From Rhodococcus opacus (GTDB lineage Bacteria > Actinomycetota > Actinomycetes > Mycobacteriales > Mycobacteriaceae), in contig NZ_JAAXPA010000014.1 in the NCBI RefSeq assembly GCF_012396235.1, positions 62,001 to 126,000 of the forward strand: a stretch of DNA of 64,000 nucleotides, in the 5' to 3' direction. A program made the position numbers and the translations under genes. Under the pieces are notes generated by a model, which was not told where the DNA came from, ran no database searches, and saw only the letters and a list, made by a program, of their open reading frames with translations. Shown in pieces: positions 18,431 through 27,662 of the stretch. The stretch's first letter is position 1; every line of letters begins with the position of its first letter.

Positions 18431-19537
18431 TTAGGACGCCTGATTCTCGCGCATCCGCCAGCGGATGCCCGATTCGAGGAATCCGTCGATGTCACCGTCG
18501 AGCACCGCCGACGGGTTGTTGACCTCGTACTCGGTGCGCAGATCCTTGACCATCTGGTACGGGTGCAGCACGTACGACCGCATCTGGTTGCCCCAGGAAC
18601 TGCCGCCGTCGCCCTTGAGCGCGTCCATCTCGGCACGCTCCTCCTTGCGCTTGACCTCGAGCAGCTTGGCCTGCAGAACGCGCATCGCCGACACCTTGTT
18701 CTGTAGCTGCGACTTCTCGTTCTGACAGGTCACGACGATGCCGGTCGGGATGTGCGTCAACCGGACCGCGGAGTCGGTGGTGTTGACGGACTGCCCACCG
18801 GGGCCCGAGGAGCGGTACACGTCGACGCGGACGTCGTTCTCGTTGACGTCGATGTGGTCGGTGGTCTCGACCACGGGCAGGACCTCGACCTCGGCGAACG
18901 ACGTCTGGCGGCGACCCTGGTTGTCGAACGGGCTGATCCGGACCAGCCGGTGCGTGCCCATCTCGACGGACAGGGTTCCGTAGCTGTACGGCGCCTTGAC
19001 CGCGAACGTCGCGCTCTTGATGCCGGCCTCTTCCGCGTAGGACGTGTCGTAGACCTCGACGCCGTAGCCGTGCTTCTCCGCCCAGCGGACGTACATGCGC
19101 ATCAGCATCTCGGCCCAGTCGGCGGCGTCGACGCCACCCGCGCCGGAGCGGATGTTGACCAGCGCGTCACGCTCGTCGTATTCGCCGGAGAGCATCGTCT
19201 TGACTTCCATCGCGGCGATGTCCTCGCGCAGGCTGTGCCGCTCGGCGTCGGCGTCCGCGATGGCCTCCGCGCCCTCGTCCTCGGCGAGTTCGTAGAGCAC
19301 CGGCATGTCGTCGAGCCGCGACCGCAGTTCCTCGACGCGCCGCAGTTCGGCCTGCGAATGCGAGAGCTGGCTGGTGACCTGCTGGGCGTGCTCCTGGTCG
19401 TTCCACAGCTCCGGATCGGCGGCCTGGTGTTCGAGCTCGTCGATGCGGCGGCGCAACTCCTCCACGTCCAGCACCGATTCGACGGTACGGAGGGTGGTGT
19501 CGAGCTCGCTGAGGTCTGCGGATACGTCGGGATGCAC
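18431..19537 (-). CDS. prfB: Peptide chain release factor 2
   Basis: A ~368-residue RF2 that ends translation at UGA and UAA. The GGQ motif that triggers hydrolysis lies in [18 protein letters not shown]. The SPF stop-codon reading tripeptide is in [11 protein letters not shown]. The frame is continuous with no internal stop, so it lacks the programmed +1 frameshift seen in many bacteria. The GTG at 19537 is preferred over a TTG at 19546 by analogy with mycobacterial RF2. Confidence 0.96.
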   Translation of the reverse strand: MHPDVSADLSELDTTLRTVESVLDVEELRRRIDELEHQAADPELWNDQEHAQQVTSQLSHSQAELRRVEELRSRLDDMPVLYELAEDEGAEAIADADAERHSLREDIAAMEVKTMLSGEYDERDALVNIRSGAGGVDAADWAEMLMRMYVRWAEKHGYGVEVYDTSYAEEAGIKSATFAVKAPYSYGTLSVEMGTHRLVRISPFDNQGRRQTSFAEVEVLPVVETTDHIDVNENDVRVDVYRSSGPGGQSVNTTDSAVRLTHIPTGIVVTCQNEKSQLQNKVSAMRVLQAKLLEVKRKEERAEMDALKGDGGSSWGNQMRSYVLHPYQMVKDLRTEYEVNNPSAVLDGDIDGFLESGIRWRMRENQAS

Positions 19538-19703
19538 GGTTCCCAAGGTTACCGGGTGCGCGCGCGGGCCCTCTCACCCCTGCTTCCCAGCCGAAGTCAC
19601 CCCTTCCGATCACGGCGAGTCGAACCCTTGCGCACCCCGGACGCTCCTTGTTACATGCACGAGTACGCACATGTTTGTGCCGCCATTCCGGACGGAGTCG
19701 ACG

Positions 19704-20198
19704 ATGACCGTGACCGACCAGTACCTGAAGAACAACGAGGAGTACGCCGCCGGATTCACCGGGCCACTCCCCCTCCCCCCGAGCAAGCACGTCGCGGTTC
19801 TCGCCTGCATGGACGCGCGTCTGGACGTCTACCGGGCCCTCGGCATCCAGGAGGGTGAGTCGCACGTCATCCGCAATGCCGGCGGTGTCGTGACGGACGA
19901 CGAGATCCGGTCGCTCGCGATCAGCCAGCGACTGCTCGGCACCACCGAGATCATCCTCATCCACCACACGGACTGCGGAATGCTCACGTTCACGGACGAC
20001 GACTTCAAGAAGTCCATCCAGGACGAGGTCGGTATCAAGCCGGCCTGGTCGGCCGAGGCGTTCTCCGACCTCGACGAGGACGTCCGGCAGTCGCTGCGCC
20101 GCATCCAGTCCAGCCCGTTCATCACGGCGACCACGTCCCTTCGCGGGTTCGTCTTCGACGTCGCCACCGGAAAACTCGCCGAAGTGAAGATCGACTGA
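19704..20198 (+). CDS. Beta-class carbonic anhydrase
   Basis: A 164-residue zinc enzyme interconverting CO2 and bicarbonate. The zinc ligands C35, H88 and C91 are in CMDARLD and HHTDCGM, and the D37-R39 dyad is present. The short length fits the mycobacterial Rv1284-like subgroup. The ATG at 19704 has a GGAG ribosome site. It diverges from prfB across ~165 bases and precedes hisN by 50 bases. Confidence 0.93.
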   Translation: MTVTDQYLKNNEEYAAGFTGPLPLPPSKHVAVLACMDARLDVYRALGIQEGESHVIRNAGGVVTDDEIRSLAISQRLLGTTEIILIHHTDCGMLTFTDDDFKKSIQDEVGIKPAWSAEAFSDLDEDVRQSLRRIQSSPFITATTSLRGFVFDVATGKLAEVKID

Positions 20199-20247
20199 GT
20201 TCGCGCCGGCGCGGTACGAATAAGCACTACGAGTAATCTGTGCGACC

Positions 20248-21036
20248 GTGACCGACCTCCACGCCGACCTGCAGCTCGCCCTCCGAATCGCCGACGAAGC
20301 GGACGCGATCACCAGGGCGCGATTCGGGGCGCTCGACCTGTCGGTCGACGACAAGCCCGACCTCACACCGGTCACCGACGCCGACCTGGCCGTGGAACGG
20401 GCAGTGCGCGCGACGCTGGAAGCCGAGCGGCCCGCCGACGCCGTCCTGGGCGAGGAGTTCGGCGGCAACGCTCAGTTCACGGGACGCCAGTGGGTGGTCG
20501 ACCCGATCGACGGGACCAAGAACTTCGTCCGCGGCGTCCCGATCTGGGCCACCCTGATCGCGTTGCTCGAGGACGGCGTTCCCACCGTCGGCGTGGTGAG
20601 CGCCCCGGCACTCGCGCGCCGCTGGTGGGCCGCTTCGGGCGCGGGCGCCTGGTCGACGTTCGACAGGTCGGAGCCCACTCGCCTCGCCGTCTCCGCCGTC
20701 GACCGACTCGGATCGGCCAGCCTCACGTTCTCGAGCCTGTCGGGATGGAAGGAACTGGGCATCCGCGAACAGTTCCTCTCCCTCACCGACGACGTGTGGC
20801 GGGTCCGCGGCTTCGGTGACTTCTTCTCCTACTGCCTGCTCGCCGAGGGCGCCGTCGACATCGCCGCCGAACCCGAGGTGTCGCTGTGGGACCTCGCGCC
20901 CCTCGACGTCCTGGTGCGCGAGGCCGGCGGCCGCTTCACCAACCTCGCCGGCGCCGACGGCCCGCACGGAGGCAGCGCACTGGCCACCAACACGCTGCTG
21001 CACGACGAGGCGCTGTCCCGTCTGCGCGCGAACTGA
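20248..21036 (+). CDS. hisN: Histidinol-phosphatase, inositol monophosphatase family (HisN)
   Basis: A 262-residue Mg/Li-sensitive phosphatase. The IMPase metal sites are visible: GEEFG near residue 71, DPIDGTKNF near residue 90, and the second motif [15 protein letters not shown]. In actinobacteria the homologue close to prfB and fadE24 serves histidine biosynthesis, hence HisN; a general inositol-phosphatase role is the alternative. The start is GTG at 20248. Competing hairpins lie downstream. Confidence 0.88.
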   Translation: MTDLHADLQLALRIADEADAITRARFGALDLSVDDKPDLTPVTDADLAVERAVRATLEAERPADAVLGEEFGGNAQFTGRQWVVDPIDGTKNFVRGVPIWATLIALLEDGVPTVGVVSAPALARRWWAASGAGAWSTFDRSEPTRLAVSAVDRLGSASLTFSSLSGWKELGIREQFLSLTDDVWRVRGFGDFFSYCLLAEGAVDIAAEPEVSLWDLAPLDVLVREAGGRFTNLAGADGPHGGSALATNTLLHDEALSRLRAN

Positions 21037-21069
21037 CGTCGGAGTCAATACAGACAGCGGGTTCTGACA

Positions 21070-21098
21070 GGACTCCGGCGGAGGAGTCCGCCTCCGCC
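21070..21098 (+). terminator. Overlapping hairpins downstream of hisN
   Basis: GGACTCC (21070-21076) can pair with GGAGTCC (21083-21089), or GGCGGAGG (21077-21084) can pair with CCTCCGCC (21091-21098). The two are mutually exclusive. No U-tract follows. Confidence 0.5.
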
Positions 21099-21425
21099 CT
21101 CCTCGGCCCCGAGACTCCCCGATTCCGCGGTTGGCCGCGTCCACCGTCGACGATTCCGGGGCCGCTACTTCACGCCCACCGCACGCGCGGGCACGTTCGG
21201 GATCCTGCCTGGTCGCTGGACCCCACCTGTGGTTACGGCGAACCGCTGCTCGGTCCGAGCCGATTTCGCCCTCGCTCGCGCCGCCCCTCGACTCGACCCG
21301 GCGGTGACGGAGCCGACGAATCCGGGGATATCGATCATCGTGTCGCCCTAGGTGAGCGGACTCGCCGCCACCTCCTCCCCGAACAGGCGCCGGGACGCTT
21401 CCGCGGACGGTCGCAGGCACTCGAA
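21099..21425. other. Intergenic stretch without a recognised gene
   Basis: About 330 GC-rich bases between the hisN hairpins and the fadE24 control region. Open frames exist on both strands but have no family signature or credible ribosome site. I see no RNA gene or repeat here. Confidence 0.5.
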
Positions 21426-21466
21426 CTTACTCAATAGTAGACACCCACCTTACTGCTGAGTAAGAT
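21426..21466 (+). promoter_or_regulatory. fadE24 promoter with two tandem operator repeats
   Basis: TAGACA (21438-21443), a 17-base spacer and TAAGAT (21461-21466) form a good promoter. Two related inverted repeats overlap it: CTTACT-N4-AGTAGA (21426-21441) and CTTACT-N4-AGTAAG (21449-21464), 23 bases apart. This looks like a TetR-type repressor site pair; the regulator is not in the window. Confidence 0.7.
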
Positions 21467-21508
21467 AGATCGTGTCCACGCCCGAACACCGAGAAACAGC
21501 TGGTGATC

Positions 21509-22915
21509 ATGAGCAAGCAAGACACTGTTGCCCCCAACGACAGCGCGAAGCGGAAGCCCCGCGACACGTCCGCCGTCGGACTGAATCCGGTCAAGCGCGA
21601 CGCCATGGGTGCCGCGATGCGCGTGCTGACCAAGATCACCGGTTCCGATCTGGCCGAGAAGTACAACCTTCGCCAGACGATCGACCGGGTGACCTACGAA
21701 GGCACGAAGACCGGCTTCAAGACGCTCGGCGCCGCGACCCGCGGGTTCCAGAAGGTGTCCGGCGGCGGTGCGCCGAAACGCCTCCCCGACAACCCGACCG
21801 CCAAGGCCGGCTACTTCGACCTCACCCCGAGCGACGAGCAGCAGATGATCGTCGAGACCGTGCGCGAGTTCGCGGCCGAGATCCTGCGACCCGCGGGCCA
21901 CGACGCCGACGCTGCCGCCGCTGCCCCTGCGGATCTCGTGAAGCGCGCCGCCGAACTCGGCATCACCCTGATCAATGTTCCCGAGGAACTCGACGGGGCC
22001 GCCAGTGAGCGCGGGGCCGTCACCAACTCCCTCGTCGCCGAGGCTCTCGCCTACGGCGACATGGGACTCGCCCTGCCGATCCTCGCGCCGAGCGGCGTCG
22101 CCGTCGCCCTCACCCAGTGGGGCACCGACTCCCAGCAGAAGACCTACCTGCCCTCGTTCACGGGCGAGCAGGTTCCGAACGCCGCCGTGGTCGTCAACGA
22201 GCCCCGCGCACTGTTCGATCCGTTCGCGTTGCAGACCAAGGCGGTTCGCTCGCCCAGCGGTTACAAACTCAACGGCGTCAAGAGCCTCGTTCCCGCCGCC
22301 GCCTCGTCGGAGCTGTTCATCGTGGCAGCCGAACTCGACGGCAAGCCCTCCTTCTTCATCGTCGAGGCCGACACGAAGGGACTCGTCGTCGAGGCGGACC
22401 CGAGCATGGGTCTGCGCGCCGCGGGCCTCGGCCGGCTCAACCTCACCGACGTCGCCGTGCCCGAGTCGGGGCTGCTCGGCGACGCCGACGCCGACGTGCG
22501 GAAGGCCGAATACGCCGACGCCATCCGGCTGGCCCGCCTGGGCTGGGCGTCGCTCGCGGTCGGAACCGGACAGGCCGTCCTCGACTACGTGATCCCGTAC
22601 GTCAACGAGCGGGTCGCGTTCGGCGAACCGATCAGCAACCGTCAGGCGGTCGCGTTCATGGTCGCGAACATCGGCATCGAGCTCGACGGCCTGCGTCTGG
22701 TGACGTTGCGCGGCGCCTCGCGCGCCGAGCAGGGGCTCTCCTTCGCCCGCGAGTCGGCCCTCGCCCGAAAGCTGGCGTCCGAGAAGGGCATGCAGATCGG
22801 CCTCGACGGCGTTCAGCTGCTCGGTGGCCACGGTTACACCAAGGAACATCCCGTGGAGCGCTGGTACCGCGATCTGCGCGCCATCGGCGTCGCCGAGGGC
22901 ATCGTCCTGATCTGA
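21509..22915 (+). CDS. fadE24: Acyl-CoA dehydrogenase, FadE24-like
   Basis: A 468-residue FAD enzyme of the acyl-CoA dehydrogenase superfamily with an N-terminal extension of ~100 residues. The C-terminal four-helix domain is visible (RLGWASLAVGTGQAVLDY, QAVAFMVANIGIELDG, and LLGGHGYTKEHPVERWYRD near the end). It is followed 29 bases later by fadE23, matching the order I recall beside hisN in mycobacteria, where the pair is induced by isoniazid. The substrate is not certain. The ATG at 21509 is used. Confidence 0.88.
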   Translation: MSKQDTVAPNDSAKRKPRDTSAVGLNPVKRDAMGAAMRVLTKITGSDLAEKYNLRQTIDRVTYEGTKTGFKTLGAATRGFQKVSGGGAPKRLPDNPTAKAGYFDLTPSDEQQMIVETVREFAAEILRPAGHDADAAAAAPADLVKRAAELGITLINVPEELDGAASERGAVTNSLVAEALAYGDMGLALPILAPSGVAVALTQWGTDSQQKTYLPSFTGEQVPNAAVVVNEPRALFDPFALQTKAVRSPSGYKLNGVKSLVPAAASSELFIVAAELDGKPSFFIVEADTKGLVVEADPSMGLRAAGLGRLNLTDVAVPESGLLGDADADVRKAEYADAIRLARLGWASLAVGTGQAVLDYVIPYVNERVAFGEPISNRQAVAFMVANIGIELDGLRLVTLRGASRAEQGLSFARESALARKLASEKGMQIGLDGVQLLGGHGYTKEHPVERWYRDLRAIGVAEGIVLI

Positions 22916-22944
22916 GCGGCCGGATTCGAACTAAGGAAACTGTC

Positions 22945-24150
22945 ATGATCAACCTCGAACTTCCCAAGAAGCTCAAAGCCTCCGCGAATCAGGCGCACCA
23001 GGTCGCCGCGGAAATCTTCCGGCCGATCTCCCGCAAGTACGATCTCGCCGAGCACGCCTACCCCAAGGAACTCGACACCATGGCCGCCATGGTGGAGGGA
23101 CTCAACGACTCCGGTAAGGGCGCGGCGGGCGCCGCCCTCGGACGGGGCGACGAGCCGAAGGTCATCGGGAACGTGAACGGCGGCAACATGTCGTCGCTGA
23201 TGAACGTCATCGAAACCTGCTGGGGCGACGTGGGTCTCACACTGGCGATCCCGTACCAGGGCCTCGGCAACTCGGCCATCGCCGCCGTCGCCACCGACGA
23301 GCAGCTCGAGCGTTTCGGCAAGGTGTGGGCCTCGATGGCCATCACCGAACCCGGTTTCGGTTCCGACTCCGCCGCCGTCACCACCACCGCGGTGCTCGAC
23401 GGCGACGAGTACGTGCTCAACGGCGAGAAGATCTTCGTCACGGCCGGCGAGCGCTCCACGCACATCGTCGTGTGGGCCACCGTCGACAAGACGAAGGGCC
23501 GCGCCGCGATCAAGTCGTTCGTCGTCCCGCGCGACGCCCCGGGCCTGAGCGTCGCCCGCCTCGAGCACAAGCTGGGCATCAAGGCGTCCGACACCGCGGT
23601 CCTGCTGCTGCAGGACTGCCGGATCCCCAGGGACAACCTGCTCGGCACGCCGGAGGTCAACGTCGAGAAGGGCTTCGCCGGCGTCATGCAGACGTTCGAC
23701 AACACCCGTCCGATCGTCGCCGGCATGGCGGTCGGCCTCGGCCGCGCCGCGCTCGAGGAACTGCGCAGCATCCTCTCCGACGCCGGTGTGGAGATCTCCT
23801 ACGACACTCCCGCGTACAACCAGCACGCGGCCGCCGCCGAGTTCCTGCAGCTCGAGGCCGACTGGGAAGCCGCCTACCTGCTCGCGCTGCGCGCAACGTG
23901 GATGGCGGACAACAAGAAGCCGAACTCTCTCGAAGCATCCATGTCGAAAGCGAAGGCCGGTCGCACCGGAACCGCCATCTCCCTCAAGGCCGTCGAACTC
24001 GCCGGCACCTTGGGCTACTCGGAGCGCCCGCTGCTCGAGAAGTGGGCGCGCGATTCCAAGATCCTCGACATCTTCGAGGGAACGCAGCAGATCCAGCAGC
24101 TGATCGTCGCTCGCCGTCTGCTCGGAAAGTCGTCCGCCGAGCTGAAGTAG
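22945..24150 (+). CDS. fadE23: Acyl-CoA dehydrogenase, FadE23-like
   Basis: A 401-residue acyl-CoA dehydrogenase. The FAD-binding ASMAITEPGFGSDSAA stretch, the KIFVTAGERS region and the C-terminal DIFEGTQQIQQLIVARRLLG motif are clear. A good AAGGA site precedes the ATG at 22945. It is adjacent to fadE24 and probably works with it as a heteromer, as found for many paired actinobacterial FadE proteins (known for the family, inferred here). A strong terminator follows. Confidence 0.9.
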   Translation: MINLELPKKLKASANQAHQVAAEIFRPISRKYDLAEHAYPKELDTMAAMVEGLNDSGKGAAGAALGRGDEPKVIGNVNGGNMSSLMNVIETCWGDVGLTLAIPYQGLGNSAIAAVATDEQLERFGKVWASMAITEPGFGSDSAAVTTTAVLDGDEYVLNGEKIFVTAGERSTHIVVWATVDKTKGRAAIKSFVVPRDAPGLSVARLEHKLGIKASDTAVLLLQDCRIPRDNLLGTPEVNVEKGFAGVMQTFDNTRPIVAGMAVGLGRAALEELRSILSDAGVEISYDTPAYNQHAAAAEFLQLEADWEAAYLLALRATWMADNKKPNSLEASMSKAKAGRTGTAISLKAVELAGTLGYSERPLLEKWARDSKILDIFEGTQQIQQLIVARRLLGKSSAELK

Positions 24151-24182
24151 CAGCTCGAGGGGGACTTCCATCGAGGGGTGCA

Positions 24183-24217
24183 GCCCCCGCCGCACTCACC
24201 TGCGGCGGGGGCTTCTT
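24183..24217 (+). terminator. Rho-independent terminator of fadE24-fadE23
   Basis: A perfect 12-bp stem, 24183-24194 with 24201-24212, loop CTCACC, followed by TTCTT. Confidence 0.88.
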
Positions 24218-24314
24218 CGTGCGGGACGTCCGGCTTCACCGGACCGCGCGGCCGGCCCCCTCACGTCATCTACGCTGGACGGGAAATCCGTCACTGCAGC
24301 CGGAGGGGTTCTCC

Positions 24315-25949
24315 ATGCCAGCTCAGCACTTCCTCACCAAGATCACGGACACCGTGGGAGCTGTGCGGGTGATGAACCGCGCAGGCCTCGTTCCCTTTCC
24401 CCGCGTCGACCAGGGCGTCCGATCGATCCTGGCCGTGCGGAAGTACGGTCCGTTCGCCGGGCCCGTCCACGCCAATGCCGAGGCCGGACTGGATGCGGTG
24501 GCCCTGATCGACGAGCGCGGCCCGCTCACCTACACCGACATCGAGGAGCAGTCCAACGCCCTGGTGCGGGCGTGGCAGGCCGATGGCATCACTCCCGGTT
24601 CCGTCATGGGATGCATGTGCCGCAATCATCGCGGCCTGGTCCTGACGATGCTCGCCGCCGCCAAGAACGGCACCAAGCTGGTGCTGATGAACACCGGGTT
24701 CGCCCGGCCCCAACTCGTCGACGTCGCCGCCCGCGAGCAGGTTCAGGCGTTCGTGTACGACGACGAGTTCCACGCGGTCGCCGAGGCCCTCCCGGACGAG
24801 GTCTTCACCTATCGCTCCTGGGCGGAGGACGATTCGACGTCCCAGGTCCGCACGCTCGACGGCGTGATGGAGGGCAGAGACCGCAGTTCGCTGCCCGCGC
24901 CGTCCACGCAGGGCGGTTTCGTCCTCCTCACCAGCGGCACCACGGGCACACCAAAGGGCGCTCCCCGCGGACACACGTCGCCGCTCGCGTCGGCCCAGTT
25001 CCTCGACCGGGTTCCGCTGCGACGCGGGCAGACGATGATGATGGCGGCCCCCGCGTTCCACGGGACCGGAGTCTCCCAGTTCGCACTCGCGCTGGCACTG
25101 GGCCAGACCGTGGTGATGCATCGCAAGTTCGATCCGGAGAACACGATCCGCCTGGTCGAGAAGCACCGCTGCGACACACTGGTCGTCGTTCCCACCATGC
25201 TGCAGCGCATCATCGACCTCGGGCCGGAGACCCTGGCCAAGTACGACACGTCGAGCCTGAAGATCATCTTCGCGGCCGGATCCGCCCTCTCCCCCGACCT
25301 CTGCAAACGCACCACCGCCGCTTTCAGCGACGTGCTCCACAACCTGTACGGCTCCACCGAGGTCGCCGTCGCCACCGTCGCGACTCCGGCCGACCTTGCG
25401 CTGGCGCCGGGCACCGCGGGGCGGGCACCCGTCACCTGCCACGTGGAACTCTATGACGAGTCGGGTCAGCGGATCACCGAACCCGAGACCGTCGGACGGA
25501 TCTTCGTCGCCAGCGGTCTCAGCTTCTCCGGATACACCGACGGTCGCGACAAGGAACGCATCAACGGTCTGCTGTCCACCGGCGACGTCGGCCACTTCGA
25601 CCGCAACGGCCTCCTCTTCGTGGACGGCCGGGACGACGACATGATCGTGTCCGGCGGCGAGAACGTCTACCCTCTCGAGGTCGAGAACCTGCTCGCCGAC
25701 CGGGAGGACGTGCTCGAGGCCGCTGTGATCGGTGTCGAGGACTCCGAATTCGGCCATCGCCTCCGAGCTTTCGTGGTACCCGGCCCGCGATCCGCGAAGG
25801 ACGCCGACGAGTTGAAGGCCCACGTCAAGTCGAACCTGGCGCGGTACAAGGTGCCCCGCGAGGTCATCTTCATCGAAGAACTTCCCCGCAACGCGACGGG
25901 CAAGTTGCTGCGTCGCGTCCTGATCGAGATGGACGTCACGGAGAGCTGA
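24315..25949 (+). CDS. Long-chain acyl-CoA synthetase (FadD2/FadD12-like)
   Basis: A 544-residue ANL-superfamily adenylating enzyme that activates fatty acids with ATP and CoA. Visible are the P-loop LLTSGTTGTPKGAPR near residue 200, YGSTE, the STGDVGHFD region, the DDDMIVSGGENVYPLEVE hinge and the catalytic lysine in ATGKLLRR. GGAGGGG precedes the ATG at 24315. It follows the fadE24-fadE23 terminator and so has its own promoter. The exact substrate is unknown. Confidence 0.9.
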   Translation: MPAQHFLTKITDTVGAVRVMNRAGLVPFPRVDQGVRSILAVRKYGPFAGPVHANAEAGLDAVALIDERGPLTYTDIEEQSNALVRAWQADGITPGSVMGCMCRNHRGLVLTMLAAAKNGTKLVLMNTGFARPQLVDVAAREQVQAFVYDDEFHAVAEALPDEVFTYRSWAEDDSTSQVRTLDGVMEGRDRSSLPAPSTQGGFVLLTSGTTGTPKGAPRGHTSPLASAQFLDRVPLRRGQTMMMAAPAFHGTGVSQFALALALGQTVVMHRKFDPENTIRLVEKHRCDTLVVVPTMLQRIIDLGPETLAKYDTSSLKIIFAAGSALSPDLCKRTTAAFSDVLHNLYGSTEVAVATVATPADLALAPGTAGRAPVTCHVELYDESGQRITEPETVGRIFVASGLSFSGYTDGRDKERINGLLSTGDVGHFDRNGLLFVDGRDDDMIVSGGENVYPLEVENLLADREDVLEAAVIGVEDSEFGHRLRAFVVPGPRSAKDADELKAHVKSNLARYKVPREVIFIEELPRNATGKLLRRVLIEMDVTES

Positions 25950-26380
25950 TCCCGATCCCGGGATCGGTGAACCGGTTCGTGTAGATCTGTTCCGCGGTCG
26001 GCGAATCCGGGATCGCGGCACCCCCGGCGACGAGAATCGGTTTCAGTTCGTCGACCGTCCCCTGCACTCGCGCCATGTCGTACGTTCCGACCGATCCGAC
26101 CGATCCGTCGGCCTCGTTCGCGATCAGCCCTTCGTCCTTCAGCAGTGTCGCACTGAACTCCGCCTCACCCTCGGTATAAGGCGAGAACGAGGAGTCCTGG
26201 GACACGATCCACGATGGCCTCGTTGGTGGACTCGGGAGTGGTGACGTAGTCGGCGGTGGACTGCTGGATGATCGGCACCAGCTTCTGCAGGCACGGCGTC
26301 AGCGATTCCACCTTGTCCGCGCGGACGGAGACGATGGACGCGTAGATGTAGCCCGAGTCCTCCCGTCGCGAGCGCGCGAA
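25936..26380 (-). pseudogene. Decayed ABC-transporter substrate-binding protein
   Basis: Two reading frames on the minus strand join to make the C-terminal ~145 residues of an NMT1/SsuA-type solute-binding protein. The first (about 26372-26205) carries YIYASIVSVRADKVESLT and STADYVTTPESTNEAIV. The second (26205-25936) carries TYDMARVQGTVDELKPIL and PTAEQIYTNRFTDP. A frameshift near 26205 separates them, and the N-terminal half is missing. A possible signal-peptide remnant (RPAAILTFAAAA) lies near 26390-26450. The 3' end overlaps the fadD stop. Confidence 0.7.
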
Positions 26381-26439
26381 CCCCGGCCGTCACGGCCACG
26401 AGCGGCCCCTCGGCGCGGCGGCCGCGAAGGTCAGGATGG

Positions 26440-27071
26440 CCGCGGGCCTGCAGTTTCCCTGCTGTCGCCGGCGGGAGCACTCGCCCTGTGGTCCGCGGTG
26501 AGCTGGTTCGTCCTCTCCCCCGAACGGCAGTTCCTCCTTCCTCCGCCGAATCGCGTTCTCACGCAGTCGCTCCTGGACTGAAAGCACCTGTCCCCTATGC
26601 TCGAGGCCCTCGCCGTCACTGCCCGCGTCCCGCTGATCGGCCTGTGCTTCGGTTACGGAATGACGGCCCGCACACTCGTTGCGTCCTCATCGCCGCCTTT
26701 CCCATCATCACCAACACTCACTTCGGACTCCAGTCCGTCGACCGCGGCCTCCACGACCTGTTCACACTCGGCCGGGCATCCCGATGAGATCGCCTGGTGA
26801 AGCTGGAACTTCGACGGCACTGCCCGCCGTTCTCACCGGCATTCGCACCGCGTCCGGCCTCGTCGCGGTCGGCACGATCATCGGAGACCTGTTCTTCGCC
26901 AAGGGCGAGCCCGGCATCGGCACGCTTCTCGACGTGTTCCGCAGCCGGCTCCAATCCGAGGATCTCGTCGCCGCGATCGTGATCGCGTCCGGTGTCGCCG
27001 TGTTCTCCGCGTTCGGCATCCTGTCCCGACTGCTCGTCGGCAGCTGGCACTCGTGCTGCCACAGATCCTGA
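26440..27071 (+). pseudogene. Decayed NitT/TauT-type ABC-transporter permease
   Basis: Fragments in all three plus frames line up as one permease: LWSAVSWFVLSPERQFLLPP, then a TGG-to-TGA-type stop, then MLEALAVTARVPLIGLCFGYG, then AAFPIITNTHFGLQSVDRGL, then LPAVLTGIRTASGLVAVG and GEPGIGTLLDVF to the end. At least two frameshifts (around 26690 and 26810) and one in-frame stop interrupt it. The order of the fragments is intact, so decay is recent. It lies back to back with the binding-protein remnant. Confidence 0.75.
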
Positions 27072-27094
27072 GCACACCTTCACGAAAGGCCGTC

Positions 27095-27500
27095 ATGCTC
27101 ACTTCCCCGTTCTCCGCCCCGACCGTCGACATCACGCCGTATCTCGCCGGGGGAGCCCGCGCCCACAACAGTGCCGAATGCGCACGTGTGGCGGCGGAAC
27201 TCGACACCGCCTGCCGTGAGGTCGGCTTCGTCCAGATCGTCGGTCACCGGATTCCCGGAGCGACGGTCGACCGGCTGGCCAGTGCACTCGACCCCGCGTC
27301 CGAGTCCCTGAGCATGAGTCTCGGGGTGGAATCCGCGAATCGGATGAACGACTTCTACGAAGCCTTCGTCGTGGGAGCCGAGACCACGACGCCGTGATCG
27401 AACCGCTCCCGGGACTCTCGTCGACGGGGTGCCGGGATATCCGCCGATCACGGTCGCGGAGAACATCGCGGCCAAGGTCGCCGGCGTGAAGCGGGCGTCA
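27095..27500 (+). pseudogene. Internally deleted isopenicillin-N-synthase-like oxygenase
   Basis: The first ~100 residues match the N-terminus of Fe(II)/2-oxoglutarate oxygenases of the isopenicillin N synthase family (PTVDITPYLAGG, ACREVGFVQIVGHRIP). The frame then ends at 27397. A short later stretch (VPGYPPITVAENIAAKVAG, ~27429-27487) resembles the family's C-terminus. The ~200-residue core with the iron ligands (HxD...H) is gone. It would have been the catabolic partner of the decayed transporter upstream. Confidence 0.65.
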
Positions 27501-27662
27501 AACCGACTGCGGCACTTCGCGAAGCCGCGCGGGTCCTGTCCACCCGCTGGCAGCATCAGTCGGTGGGGCGCCCTCCCGCCGGCGATCGAATAGAGTCGAC
27601 GCAGGAGCCGGGCCGGGCGGCGAGGTCACGACCCGCCTCAAGGAAAGGGTTCGGAAGGATCG

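Noticed and set aside
18431-19546. Programmed frameshift in prfB
   Set aside because: The reading frame is continuous with no internal UGA.
20886-21437. Open frames continuing past hisN into the intergenic region
   Set aside because: Arg/Pro-rich composition, overlap with hisN and no family similarity.
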